From the NCBI GenBank assembly GCA_910592205.1, contig CAJVPJ010001311.1:1-10597 (forward strand): a stretch of DNA of 10,597 nt, written 5' to 3'. A program made the position numbers and the translations under genes. This document shows, piece after piece, positions 1 to 9,154 of this stretch (its first letter is position 1; the number at the start of each line of letters is the position of its first letter). This DNA is from Paraglomus occultum. Taxonomy: Eukaryota; Glomeromycota; Glomeromycetes; Paraglomerales; Paraglomeraceae. The notes beneath the pieces are model-generated. The model had not been told where the DNA came from, made no database searches, and worked only from the letters and a program-made list of their open reading frames with translations.

Positions 1-52
1 GCGATTATATCGAAGTTTTCTAATGGTTTTGCATATTATTTGTATATTGCAG
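1..52 (+). other. 3' part of an intron of the Gea/GBF1-type gene
   Basis: The stretch before the first Sec7 exon ends in a tract leading to TTGCAG, and the coding frame resumes at 53 with two bases that complete a split codon. A branch-point-like CTAAT lies at about 20-24. The window therefore opens inside an intron, and the upstream exons, including the start codon, are outside it. Confidence 0.7.
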
Positions 53-3000
53 CGGAAATAGCTACTCAAGACGCTACGTTTGTACTGTCATACTCTGTTA
101 TAATGTTAAATACCGATTTACACAATCCACAAGTTCGAGTAAGTGGACGGATAATAACAAATTGGTCTTCTGAACGAATGAAAAAAAAAAATTCAACGTA
201 TAATTTCATTGTCAGCGCCGTATGAGTCTCGATGATTATATGAGAAATCTTCGAAATGTCAATAGTGGACAAGATTTCGACCCTGAATACCTGGTTAGTT
301 GCTTTTCATCATTCTTACCATATAAAGGAAGGATATGTATTTATACAAACTTTTAGCGAGCTATTTATGATGCTATTCGGAAACGAGAAATTGTAATGCC
401 AGAAGAACATGAAGGACAACTTGGATTTAATTACTTATGGAAAGAACTGATACATCGTACAGAAGCAGCTGGTAACTATTCATCATCCTTTTTTTTGGAA
501 ACCGTTAGTTCAAAGGACAGTTGGAATTAACTTGCGAATTTGCCAGGTCCCCTTATAATATGCGATGTCTCTTTATATGACAAAGACATGTTTATAACGA
601 CATGGAAACCGATAGTGACGGCTATTTCTTACGGTAAGTGCCTCATATAAGTTGCTTTCCGATGCCCGCGTTAAATTTTGCGTTCATAAACATTCAATAT
701 GCTGTCTATGTCTAGCGTTTACTTCCGCTCCTGACGATATGACCCTGCAGAAAGCTATTACCGGATTCCATCAATGCGCTCTCCTTTCGGCGAACTGTCA
801 GCTTTATGACGTATTCGATTATATAATTATGACACTTGCCAAGATGACTGGCTTACTTGGACAGGGTTATTCAAATGAAACAGCCAACAACCCTGTCGTA
901 AACGTTAACGATATTGATGTCACAATTAGTGATTTGTCCATTCAGTTTGGAAGAAACTATAAGGGCCAGCTTGCAGCCGTAGTCTTGTTTGCCATCGCCA
1001 ACGAATATGGGAACGTGTTAAAGGACGGTTGGAAATTTGTACGTAAAATGGCACCAATTTTATTCGTTAAATACATTCGAGCGTACACTAATTTCCAAGC
1101 TTCTATGTTCGTAATTTGATCTATATCGAAGATTCTCGAGATAATTAAGAATCTCTTTGTTAATTCCTTGTTACCGAGTTCCATGTCACAAGTCGAAGAT
1201 TTCTTAGAAGGTACGACCACTATACCTCTAAAACCCAAAAGCTTACCAATAAGAGATGAGCGAACCCGTGGGAATTCATCACTCTTGTTCTACTTGCTTG
1301 AAAACGCTGGAATTTTGGAGTCCTCCCGAAGCGAACCAACCAAAGAAGAAATTGAATGCACTATGTGTACTGTTGATTGTGTCGCAGCTTGTCGTCTGGA
1401 AGAGCTCTTTGCGGACATTAGGTAATTGTGTTTCTTTATAGGGATTGTTGCATTTCGTCACTAACTTTGACACTTTCTTTTAGGTTACTGCAACAGGAGT
1501 CGCTCGAATATTTGATGAGGGCGCTTAAATTCATTGCAGATGGTAACTCCCCCTCCGATTCTCTAAATTCACGAAATTCCGTATCGCAAGAATTGTCCAA
1601 CCAAAATTTGCAGGGCAACGCTCCATCCAAGCCGTATGACCCGGCTGCTGTATTTTTCCTTGAGCTCATGATAAATGTTACTCTACAAAATCGAGATCGA
1701 GTGCAGTCCTTATGGTAAAGCCTACACGTCACTTTTCAGTGTTTCAATGTATTACGTTAGACTAAGCGTCCATACTCACCGTAATGGTTATTTGTAGGCC
1801 AATACTGTTCGAACATATTGCAGATATATTAAAGGATTCTACGAATCACAGCATTCTATTGGTAGAGCGTACGGTAGTCGCTTTGCTAAGGTTATCTATT
1901 CGGCTAACGCATAAGGTATTGCATAGCAGAATTTACGCGCAAATTGGATGAGGAAATCGATGCTAAATATATCGAGTTTTCTTTAAGGAGGAAATGGTAT
2001 CCGACGTTCTCCGATCTTTCGAGTTGTTAAGGGCATTGCCAACTGACATAATACATTCTGTGGGCGAGCAAATGATGGCTGGAGTATATAATCTAATTAA
2101 AGCCGACTCGTCTTATATAAGGTAATCACATTTTGGGTTTATAAAGGGTCATTTGCCAATTCCTATCGATATTCATACGAAATCATATAGGGGCCAAGCT
2201 TCATGGGAAACTTTATTCGGTCTACTTCGCGCAAATTCGACTCATCCTCAGGCATCTAAATATTCATTTGACACACTCGTCCTGATCAACGAGAGCGAGA
2301 ACGTGAATAGTGACAACTTTAACGAGAGTGTAGAATTGCTGACAGAGTTCGCGTCTGCTGCCGGGATTTTGGTTGAAAGAGAAGGGTCTCCAGAGAAGAA
2401 TGCGAAGACTTACCTTTCGACGACGTGAGTTGCCTATTAGTAGACTGTATATTTTGCATGAATTATTGTTGACTGTTTTCGTATCCCAAGTCAAGCGGAT
2501 ATTTTAGAAAGGGCACAAAAGTCTGTGGAGCTTCTTTATCAACTTTATACAGAAATACCACGCCTCCTGAGTGTGTCACAAACCCCAATGGGAGAAGGTG
2601 ATGCCAATTTCCTATGCAAATGCTATTCAAAAGACAACAACTAACGTTAGTCAATTTTTAATAGTTTGGTCGACATATTGGTTACCTATTCTAACGGGAT
2701 TAAGCCAGCAATGTTACAACTCATGTCGCGAGGTGCGGCAAACCGCAATGACATACCTCCAACGCGCTTTACTTAATCCAGATTTGGCATCATACAATCT
2801 TACTGAATGGGTGGTTATTTTCGATGTCGTTCTCTTCCCTCTGTTGGATCAGCTACTGGAGCCAGAGATATTTAATAGGGATCCAGTAGGAATGGATGAG
2901 ACACGAATGCGAGCATCTGCCCTTCTATGCAAGATTTTCCTGCACTATTTGAACAGACTCGTCGAATGGAGAGGGTTGATTACTCTATGGTTGCAAATAC

Positions 3001-3328
3001 TAGACGTGATGGAACGATACATGGCAATTGGAGACAATGATTCGTTGGTAATATATAGTGATAAGTTTTCACTTGAGCGACTTCAAGCAATTGCACGTAT
3101 TAATGTGTCGATACTATTATTTAGAGTGAAGCCATCCCTGAATCTCTTAAGAATATGTTGTTGGTTATGTCAACGTCAGGCGTGCTTCAGCGTGAGACTA
3201 ACGAGAAGCAAGAAGAGCCCACAAATGCAAACATGATTGCAATGAAACGTGAACTTTGGAATGTTACTTGGGAGAAGATTAATAAATTCTTACCTAGCCT
3301 TCAGCAGGAATTCAGCGTTCTTCACTAG
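53..3328 (+). CDS. GEA1: Arf guanine-nucleotide exchange factor of the Gea/GBF1 family, 5'-partial, 13 exons
   Basis: Exchange factor that loads GTP on Arf GTPases at the early Golgi to drive COPI vesicle formation (family knowledge). Exons by reading frame: 53-138, 216-293, 357-471, 547-633, 716-1038, 1132-1421, 1484-1714, 1798-1915, 1988-2121, 2191-2424, 2491-2597, 2665-3047, 3125-3328. Joined they give 795 residues with no internal stop, ending at TAG 3326-3328. Exon 1 enters inside Sec7, showing its late hallmark SYSVIMLNTDLHNPQVR; the catalytic glutamate loop lies upstream of the window. Post-Sec7 HDS-type regions follow: GWKFILEIIKNLFVNSLLP across the exon 5/6 join, CRLEELFAD in exon 6, DPAAVFFLELM in exon 7, and YWLPILTGLSQQC plus LLCKIFLHYL in exon 12. 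Introns are 62-93 bases. Fungal family members usually have about 1,400-1,500 residues, so roughly the C-terminal half is present. The symbol is by family; Gea1 and Gea2 cannot be told apart here. Confidence 0.93.
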
Positions 3329-3366
3329 TCACCCGTACGCTGAACGCTCAGGGACTTACTGTCATT

Positions 3367-3412
3367 AATAAAGCATACGAATAGCGTATGCATTTAGCAC
3401 ACATACAATAAA
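3367..3412 (+). terminator. Putative poly(A) signals of the Gea/GBF1-type gene with an overlapping hairpin
   Basis: Two AATAAA hexamers lie at 3367-3372 and 3407-3412, 39 and 79 bases after the stop codon, a usual distance for a fungal 3' end. Directly after the first comes a perfect 7-bp hairpin: GCATACG at 3373-3379, a five-base loop, then CGTATGC at 3385-3391. Use of either signal is inferred from position only. Confidence 0.45.
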
Positions 3413-4890
3413 TTAATACGTATTCATAAGTACGATACATACAACTAAGCATTATTGCTATCAATGTCGAGGGTTTGTGGTTATCTAATTGAAGGAAAAC
3501 TGTTATAGTCCAAAGTGGAGTTACGGCCCCGCCACACAGCAACCGCTGATATTATTAACAAACTCTTCTACAGATTGTACAAGACGCATATGTATGAGTG
3601 TATGCGACATACCGTGCTCTGATAAACAGCTTAATAATACATGAGGTGAATTCCCACAATGGAAAAATAATGGCGGTCAGCTGGAAGCTCATGTTAATAT
3701 TAAATATGTCAAACCTTTTTTTATAGAATATCCTTGGCCAAAACTGAGATTTACGCATAGAATTGAATATTGCAAGTATAATTACAACTATTACCATAAC
3801 AACCATACTGTACTTCATGATATCAAGCACCTCCATTACTTTTTTCTGGCTGAGCATATTAAAGATGCATGCTTTATAGCCATGCCATGCCAGTTCTTAA
3901 TAAAGGAACGCGAAATCTGGTTGTCATAGTTTACCATGCAGGCTTTCATACCAATAGGAACACTTTCTGGTCAAAACTCTCCTCATATTATCACATGGTT
4001 CCAAAATACAGATAAAAGCTACAGAATGAATGTTGAGCAAAGTACCCTGAGCAAGTAGAATTAACGCAAAAAGTTTATGCAACCACCACAGATAATAATA
4101 ATATAAATACTTTTGTCGAAAGAAGAAATTTTGAGATACGCTATTTATTATTAATTCAATGCAACGACGAATGCTTATTGCAAGAACTTATAATATTAAT
4201 TGCCATGTTTCTATATTCCCCTGCAAGTAAAAAAATGAATAAAAAGAAAAATGATAGAATTAGGAGGTTTTCGGATACAAAAGATGTTGTTATTACTCTT
4301 GTGTTATTTTCCAAAACCAGTTTGCAAAAACAAAACGAAGACTACTCAATAATAATAAAGCCAGTAATAAGTAAGTTTGTCAGCGAACAAAAAATTTGAG
4401 AGATCCTGAAGCTTACTATTTAAATAAAAAGGATAAGACATTTCAAACCTAAAAAACAAGCATTAATATTAAAGGAACAAAAAAGATAAAGCAAATAATT
4501 CTCAGTTAAAAAGTAAAATTGAACAAAAAAAATGAGAATTTAAAAATATCTCTGCGTGAATACAATGGCAAAGCAAAAAAAAAGTAATTAGAAGACAAAA
4601 TATAGCTAGCAAAAAACGTAGAAACAGTTTTCATCATCATTATGTTAACTTGTTATTTATTGAACAATACTAATACGGAAAAACTGGCAACATCAAACAT
4701 TCCTGACAAGACTACTATTTACATTCTCTTGACCGTAAAACTAATTGGTATGATCGATTTGAAGGATGAAGAAACGACTGAGTGTATTATCGTATATCGC
4801 GATTTAAAAATATTTAACTGACGCTAGATTTTCGATGTCTTATTCGGACGCTGTAATATCACAATAGACATAGTTCGACCATCAGTGTAG
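3413..4890. other. AT-rich spacer without a recognised gene
   Basis: No frame here resembles a known family. A perfect 10-bp palindrome, AATACGTATT, sits at 3415-3424. A GC-richer patch lies at about 3521-3541. The minus strand holds an ATG-started 100-codon frame (3857 down to 3555) with a hydrophobic stretch, unsupported by homology. From about 4210 to 4620 the plus strand is very A-rich and reads as lysine-rich but stop-broken frames. The remainder looks like ordinary noncoding spacer between the 3' ends of the Gea/GBF1-type gene and the small minus-strand ORF. Confidence 0.6.
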
Positions 4891-4894
4891 CGTT

Positions 4895-4909
4895 TTTATT
4901 TATTTTATT
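4895..4909 (-). terminator. Cluster of three overlapping AATAAA motifs on the minus strand
   Basis: On the minus strand AATAAA occurs at 4909-4904, 4904-4899 and 4899-4895/4900, starting about 75 bases after the stop of the small minus-strand ORF at 4984. The position suits a poly(A) signal for that ORF, but the local sequence is AT-rich and chance occurrence is likely enough that this is only suggestive. Confidence 0.3.
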
Positions 4910-4983
4910 AAATAGTTTAGCACAACATTAGAGTGAGAATTTACACCTTAGCAATAGGAGATATAAAAAGCCGCCTGGCAAAT

Positions 4984-5127
4984 TTAGCCACGTCTTGGTT
5001 GACGCGGACGCATAAGTTCTAGAGCTAAATTTGGATACAAATGCTTTCCTATGTGAGCAAACATATCATTATTAATTGTAATGTTAACATTATTATCCTT
5101 TTTCATCTTTTCAAGTAAAGACCACAT
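4984..5127 (-). CDS. Possible small ORF of 47 residues, function unknown
   Basis: An ATG at 5127 opens 47 codons to a TAA at 4984-4986. The product is not recognised. It begins with an amphipathic lysine-rich stretch (MWSLLEKMKK), has a polar centre (NVNITINNDM), and ends in the basic, proline-rich RPRQPRRG. The 3' half is richer in G and C than the spacer around it, and three AATAAA motifs follow its stop on the same strand. An in-frame TAA just upstream blocks extension unless an intron is present; GAAAAG before the ATG at 5106 could be an acceptor, making this the last exon of a longer gene. It would be divergent from the MATH-BTB gene, 261 bases away. A frame this short can arise by chance, so this is a candidate only. 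Confidence 0.25.
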   Translation of the reverse strand: MWSLLEKMKKDNNVNITINNDMFAHIGKHLYPNLALELMRPRQPRRG

Positions 5128-5320
5128 AAAAGGTAATTATAATTATTCGTTCCCTCAACCAATAGTTTTAAGTTTTGTTCTTTTTGGTAAAATTTGTATT
5201 AGTATTGTACGTTGATCACGTAAATTTTTATTTGTTCCGCAGCGCGGCAATGAAACACAGGTCATATGAACGAACCAGTAGATTAATTATACGCAGTCCC
5301 GCAGCTAACTGCGCAGGTAT

Positions 5321-5326
5321 TATAAA
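5321..5326 (+). promoter_or_regulatory. TATA-like element upstream of the MATH-BTB gene
   Basis: TATAAA lies 63 bases before the proposed ATG at 5389, a plausible core-promoter position with a short 5' leader. No transcript evidence is available from sequence alone, and the region is AT-rich. Confidence 0.3.
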
Positions 5327-5388
5327 TTCAACTACTCTGTCACCTCCCCACGTTCAGGTCTCGTTTGACTGACATAATAAGTACTGAT

Positions 5389-6930
5389 ATGACGACAACC
5401 AACGTAGAAAGCCACTTCGAGTTCACGATTGATAATGTGGATACGCTGAAAGATCCCGTATATACTCCGCCATTCGCAACTGATTATGACTTATTCTGGC
5501 AGTTGAAATTCACCAAGGTGCGTATATTGTCAATCCCGACAAAGAAATCGAGTTTTACGATCAATGTTCTTACTATCATTACAAATCAGACATTTCCTGA
5601 AAATTCAGACTATTCTGCTCTCTTTCTTTACGCTATTCCGACGTCAGAAGAGAAGAAGACGTATGGAAACTGGGTTAGAAGAAGAGATTATACTGCCATA
5701 ATCTCTATCAAAGATACTGAAAATAATGCTTATCTCGGGTGGTTTAAGCCGCGTACCGACCGATTCTCGTTACGTTGGAAAGGGCAAGGTAAAGATATTA
5801 TTATGGTTTAATAATACATATTAGTATATAGACGTCGTCGCAATTACATCACTATATTTCAACGCGATAAACATCCCCCTATTTAAGGTACAAAACGAAT
5901 ATGTCGCGTTGATGCACTTCCTGAAAAAATAACAATCTGCGTCCATTTCGATCGCACATCACTGCAGTCTACGTTCCACAGTGATCCCCTTCCTCCGGAA
6001 CCGTATCCAGAGGAACTAGCTCTTGCATTGGGAAGACAGTTGGAGATTGCACAGCGGAGCAGATGCAATAAAGAGAACAATTTACAAGAAGCAGCAGATG
6101 TCAAGTTTGTTATCGGAGATGAAGATATTTTTGCACATAGTTGGATTTTGGAAGAGAGATCAGAATATTTCAGAGGATTGTTTCGAGGACGGTGGATTGA
6201 GACTACACGTAAAAATGATTATAAGAATGATAAAAACGAAAGTGAGGACGAAAGCGTAGAACAAAGCATGGATGACGACCGTGAACATAGAACGAATAAT
6301 GGCATCAATACCAGCACTGATGATAAGGATCACTTAACAAAATACACTATTCACGTCCCAGACTTTCATCCAACAACTTTTTATGCTTTCGTCCAATTTC
6401 TCTATACCAATACTATCCATTTTGCCGAAGATGACTCAACTCCTACCACTCCATACGATATGCTTCTCATATCTGACAAGTACCTTGTCACTTCCCTCCG
6501 TGATATAGCAAAGATGCAACTAATTGAGAATCTCACTCCTTATAATGTTATGGAAATTTTGCTTAAAAAGGTCAGAAGTTACGAAGATATCAAAAGAGAA
6601 GTCATGGTCTATGTGAAAGATAATATAGCAGAAATTGAGAAGACAAGTGTTTGGAAAAATATAATACAAATGTGTGAGTTAGAGAAAAAGAAGAGTATGG
6701 AAGAGGACGATGGAGAGGAGGATGGAGAGGAGGATGGAGAGGAGGATGAGCAACTAGACGAAAAGAAAAACAAAAATGAAAGTGGGGCCGAAGCTGAAGA
6801 AATTGAAAATGGGGAAGAAAGCGAAGATTTTACGAGAGCCGAAGATACTAGTGATTATGTAGAAACCATGAATGAACTTGTACAGTTTTTGCGGTCACAG
6901 AATATTCAGCTTTCTCACGACAAATCCTGA
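5389..6930 (+). CDS. MATH-BTB domain protein with acidic insertion and acidic tail
   Basis: Exons 5389-5517, 5590-5788 and 5888-6930 join in frame to give 456 residues. The start is the first in-frame ATG, just before SHFEFTIDNVD, the usual opening of fungal MATH proteins. MATH/TRAF-like residues, about 1-135, include DLFWQLKF and YSALFLYAIP. The BTB domain starts near residue 180 (DVKFVIGDEDIFAHSWILEE) and resumes at 262 (YTIHVPDFHPTTFYAFVQFLYT); residues 217-260 are a charged Asp/Glu/Lys/Asn-rich insertion. A BTB helix (LLISDKYLVTSLRDIAKMQL) and a BACK-like segment follow, then an acidic region at about 381-432 with three DGEE repeats, and a short helical C-terminus. MATH-BTB proteins of the SPOP type usually bring substrates (MATH) to Cullin-3 ligases (BTB); that role is inferred. 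The substrate is unknown. Confidence 0.85.
6709..6744 (+). repeat. Three tandem copies of a 12-base repeat coding DGEE
   Basis: The unit gatggagaggag occurs three times in a row (6709-6720, 6721-6732, 6733-6744) and is followed by a partial fourth, gatgag. It keeps the frame and encodes the acidic DGEE repeats in the tail of the MATH-BTB protein. Identical copies suggest recent slippage expansion. Confidence 0.9.
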
Positions 6931-7052
6931 GGATGTCATCGGACATGTATCAGTGTCTTGATAATTCGCTAGCATGAGAAACTGGTTAAAAAAAAAGGAC
7001 GGATATAGCCTATGTAATTAAATTACTGAAACATGTTTTTTTTTTCAAGATT

Positions 7053-7058
7053 AATAAA
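7053..7058 (+). terminator. Putative poly(A) signal of the MATH-BTB gene
   Basis: AATAAA lies about 120 bases after the TGA at 6928-6930, after a T10 run. It is only 23 bases from the stop codon of the convergent Cgi121 gene, so the two 3' untranslated regions probably overlap. Confidence 0.4.
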
Positions 7059-7080
7059 TGTTACAAGCATATATTTACTA

Positions 7081-7861
7081 TCAACTGAGATTTTTAATGG
7101 CAATGGAGCCAACGACGGCTTTAAGTAACTCTTCTCGATCGGAAATGCTATCTGCTATTTTGTAGTACTTGATAATATAACATTAGTACATGACAGTTGA
7201 AACATCTCCAATTCAGAGTTAAAAAAAAAAAGAAAGCAAAATCCATCACTCACCTTCTTCACCCTTGCCAGGTCAACACAACCGGTCATCTCCTCCACAT
7301 CTCTTTCCTCTCCTTTGATAATTTTTGTTAAATGTGTTTGTATAGTTTCAGCAGATTCTCCTACTTTGACTATGACAACGTCAGTAGTGTCGTCAGACAA
7401 TCCGTGATTTTTCAACGATTCTCGAATCTTTCAAAAAAAAAAAAAAATCAAGCGAATCGCAGGCACGAGAAAATAAGTGAACATGTTATATATGAAGTAA
7501 ATTTTAAAACTTTATGCATACATTCGTGCTTGGAGAAAGACTGTACACAATCTCCGAATGGACATTGTGTGTTCTAAGCTTATGGTGTGTTTCGTTGTAT
7601 ATTGCAATGTTAGATGCCACGAGAACCTGGAATTTGTCAAGAATCTATCGTGCGATCAAGATTAGAACGTATTATCGGGAATTTAAAGGATGAGCGTCTC
7701 AAATCATTACTTACTACTTTTGCGTCAATGAAAGCATAACTTAATTCTAGATCACGAGAAAGAAGTCGTTTGCGCAATTCTTTCGCATTCTTTACGTTCC
7801 TATACAACGATATGTGCACCAAACCATGTGAAGGGAAAGGTTCCAGGGATGACGAATACAT
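7081..7861 (-). CDS. CGI121: KEOPS/EKC complex subunit Cgi121 (TPRKB homologue), complete, 4 exons
   Basis: Subunit of KEOPS, which makes the universal t6A37 modification of ANN-decoding tRNAs; Cgi121 binds the Bud32 kinase and contacts the tRNA 3' end (family knowledge). Exons on the minus strand: 7861-7715, 7644-7522, 7427-7254 and 7167-7081, all joined in phase 0, give 176 residues, the size typical of TPRKB/Cgi121. Family-like blocks in order are VHISLYRNVKNAKELRKRLL, YAFIDAKV, ILDKFQVLVASNIAIYNE, KLRTHNVHSEIVYSLSPSTN, SLKNHGLSDDTTDVVIVKVG and LARVKKYYKI. The start ATG at 7861 precedes the first conserved strand by about 14 residues. Intron 1 has two frame-compatible acceptors 18 bases apart; the distal one (exon start 7644) restores the ILDKFQ segment the family expects. 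Introns are 70, 94 and 86 bases; the second has a T15 run just before its acceptor. Confidence 0.92.
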
Positions 7862-7976
7862 CAAGTCAATATTGAAAGGAGCGATCAAATCTTTCGATAT
7901 TCCGTTTTTGATACTTCCGCAGTAAAGTCACGTTTTTGGAAATACCCAAAGGTTCATCCGACTTGACGTTAACATA

Positions 7977-8030
7977 TTGGCAAGATGCTTCTTGCCCAAA
8001 GTGGACAGACAGCGGAAATGGCTTTTCCGC
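7977..8030. repeat. Two adjacent hairpins upstream of the Cgi121 gene
   Basis: GGCAAGA at 7979-7985 pairs perfectly with TCTTGCC at 7990-7996 across a TGCT loop, and can extend outward by two more pairs past one bulged C. GCGGAAA at 8012-8018 pairs perfectly with TTTCCGC at 8024-8030 across a five-base loop. They lie about 116 and 150 bases before the Cgi121 ATG. Function is unknown; they could sit in the promoter or 5' leader. Confidence 0.5.
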
Positions 8031-9154
8031 CAACTTGTAGAGGATTGAGCTATTTTCAAATGGAGTGTGGTTCTTCCACTCGTAGAAAACAGTTAGTGAC
8101 CTTTAACCTGAGACCTTTTCTCAATGAGGAATGCACACTAATCCTCGATAGTCGTGCAGATTTCCTAATTTTTTGCCGCTGGATTAATTCAGCTAATTGT
8201 CAGTTGGAGTATTGTGTTTTCGGTTATGTCAAACGTGTTTACACCCAAAACGAATAATTACCGGTCCAGGAAAAAAAATATATGACGCTCAGCAAAAAAT
8301 ACTTTTGTACTTAATCTTGCAGAGTAGTTTGGGCTTCCACCCCCTTTTTTCCATCCAAAATTACTGGTTACAAAAATTGGTTGAAAGCATCCGGTTACGT
8401 TCTAAAAAGGTGATGCATAATATTAACTGCTTATTATGTTTTAAATTTTTAAAAATTTAGTATGTTATTGTCAGACGCCTTTAACTAAATCAACTAGAAT
8501 AGCAAATGTTACCTTATTTGCGATTTTTTTAACCACTGATTTATTATACAAAGTTTATCACTTCTTCATTGCAAATAGAATTCGTTATTATGTGTCAGCA
8601 GTTTTCTTTGCGAGGCGACCGCTCACACCGCGACAATAGGAGCCCGTAGTGTCGATGCTTAGCGATGTGGCCACCGACTTGGCATACCATTCAGTACTCA
8701 GAACGAATATAACGATTTTTGTGGTTACTATTTCATTTTATACTGATACATTTGTGTGATGTCCACCAGTAAAAAATCGATATCCAGGATGCGTGTGTTA
8801 AGCTCTCTACCGTCTCAGAAAAACTTGTGAAAGGAGTATGACGTTAAACGGAATAATTTCTGGTATCTGGAAATGAGAAATGATTAGATATCGACTCAGA
8901 ATCGAACGAGTTTAATAGAATGAATAGTAGGCCATTATATCCGTAAGTAGAAGCCGCGTTATTTACGCGCATCTATCCGACAACTAAACCAGGAAAATGT
9001 GGAAATCGAAAATTTTGATGTGCTTAATTTCTCAACAATACGTTCCTTACGAAAACAAGTGTTCAATTATTATCTCAATAATAAGAATCTATCAATGTTA
9101 GACGATTTTGCTACCAAATTTCTTTTTTCTCGATTAAGACGAGTACCTGACAAC

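Noticed and set aside
2571-2664. Apparent frame change and an alternative start in the Gea/GBF1-type gene near 2571
   Set aside because: Removing 2598-2664 (donor GTGATG, branch CTAAC, acceptor ATAG) joins PMGE to VWSTYWLPI in one frame, so there is an intron, not a frameshift or a new gene start.
4178-4399. 73-codon plus-strand frame in the A-rich tract
   Set aside because: Low-complexity lysine-rich translation with no recognised motif; treated as part of a possible relic rather than a gene.
5175-5372. Plus-strand frame just before the MATH-BTB gene, with an acceptor-like CCGCAG at about 5236-5241
   Set aside because: It ends before the MATH start in another frame and adds nothing like a MATH N-terminus; the ATG at 5389 fits the family opening.
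7985-8257. ATG-started 90-codon plus-strand frame
   Set aside because: No family resemblance, no intron or poly(A) support, and it overlaps the hairpins in the Cgi121 upstream region; likely chance.
8197-8460. 87-codon plus-strand frame
   Set aside because: AT-rich spacer translation without recognisable motifs; likely chance.
8891-8912. GTTCGATTC on the minus strand, resembling a tRNA T-loop
   Set aside because: The flanking bases do not form a T-stem, and no acceptor stem or A-box lies at the right distance.
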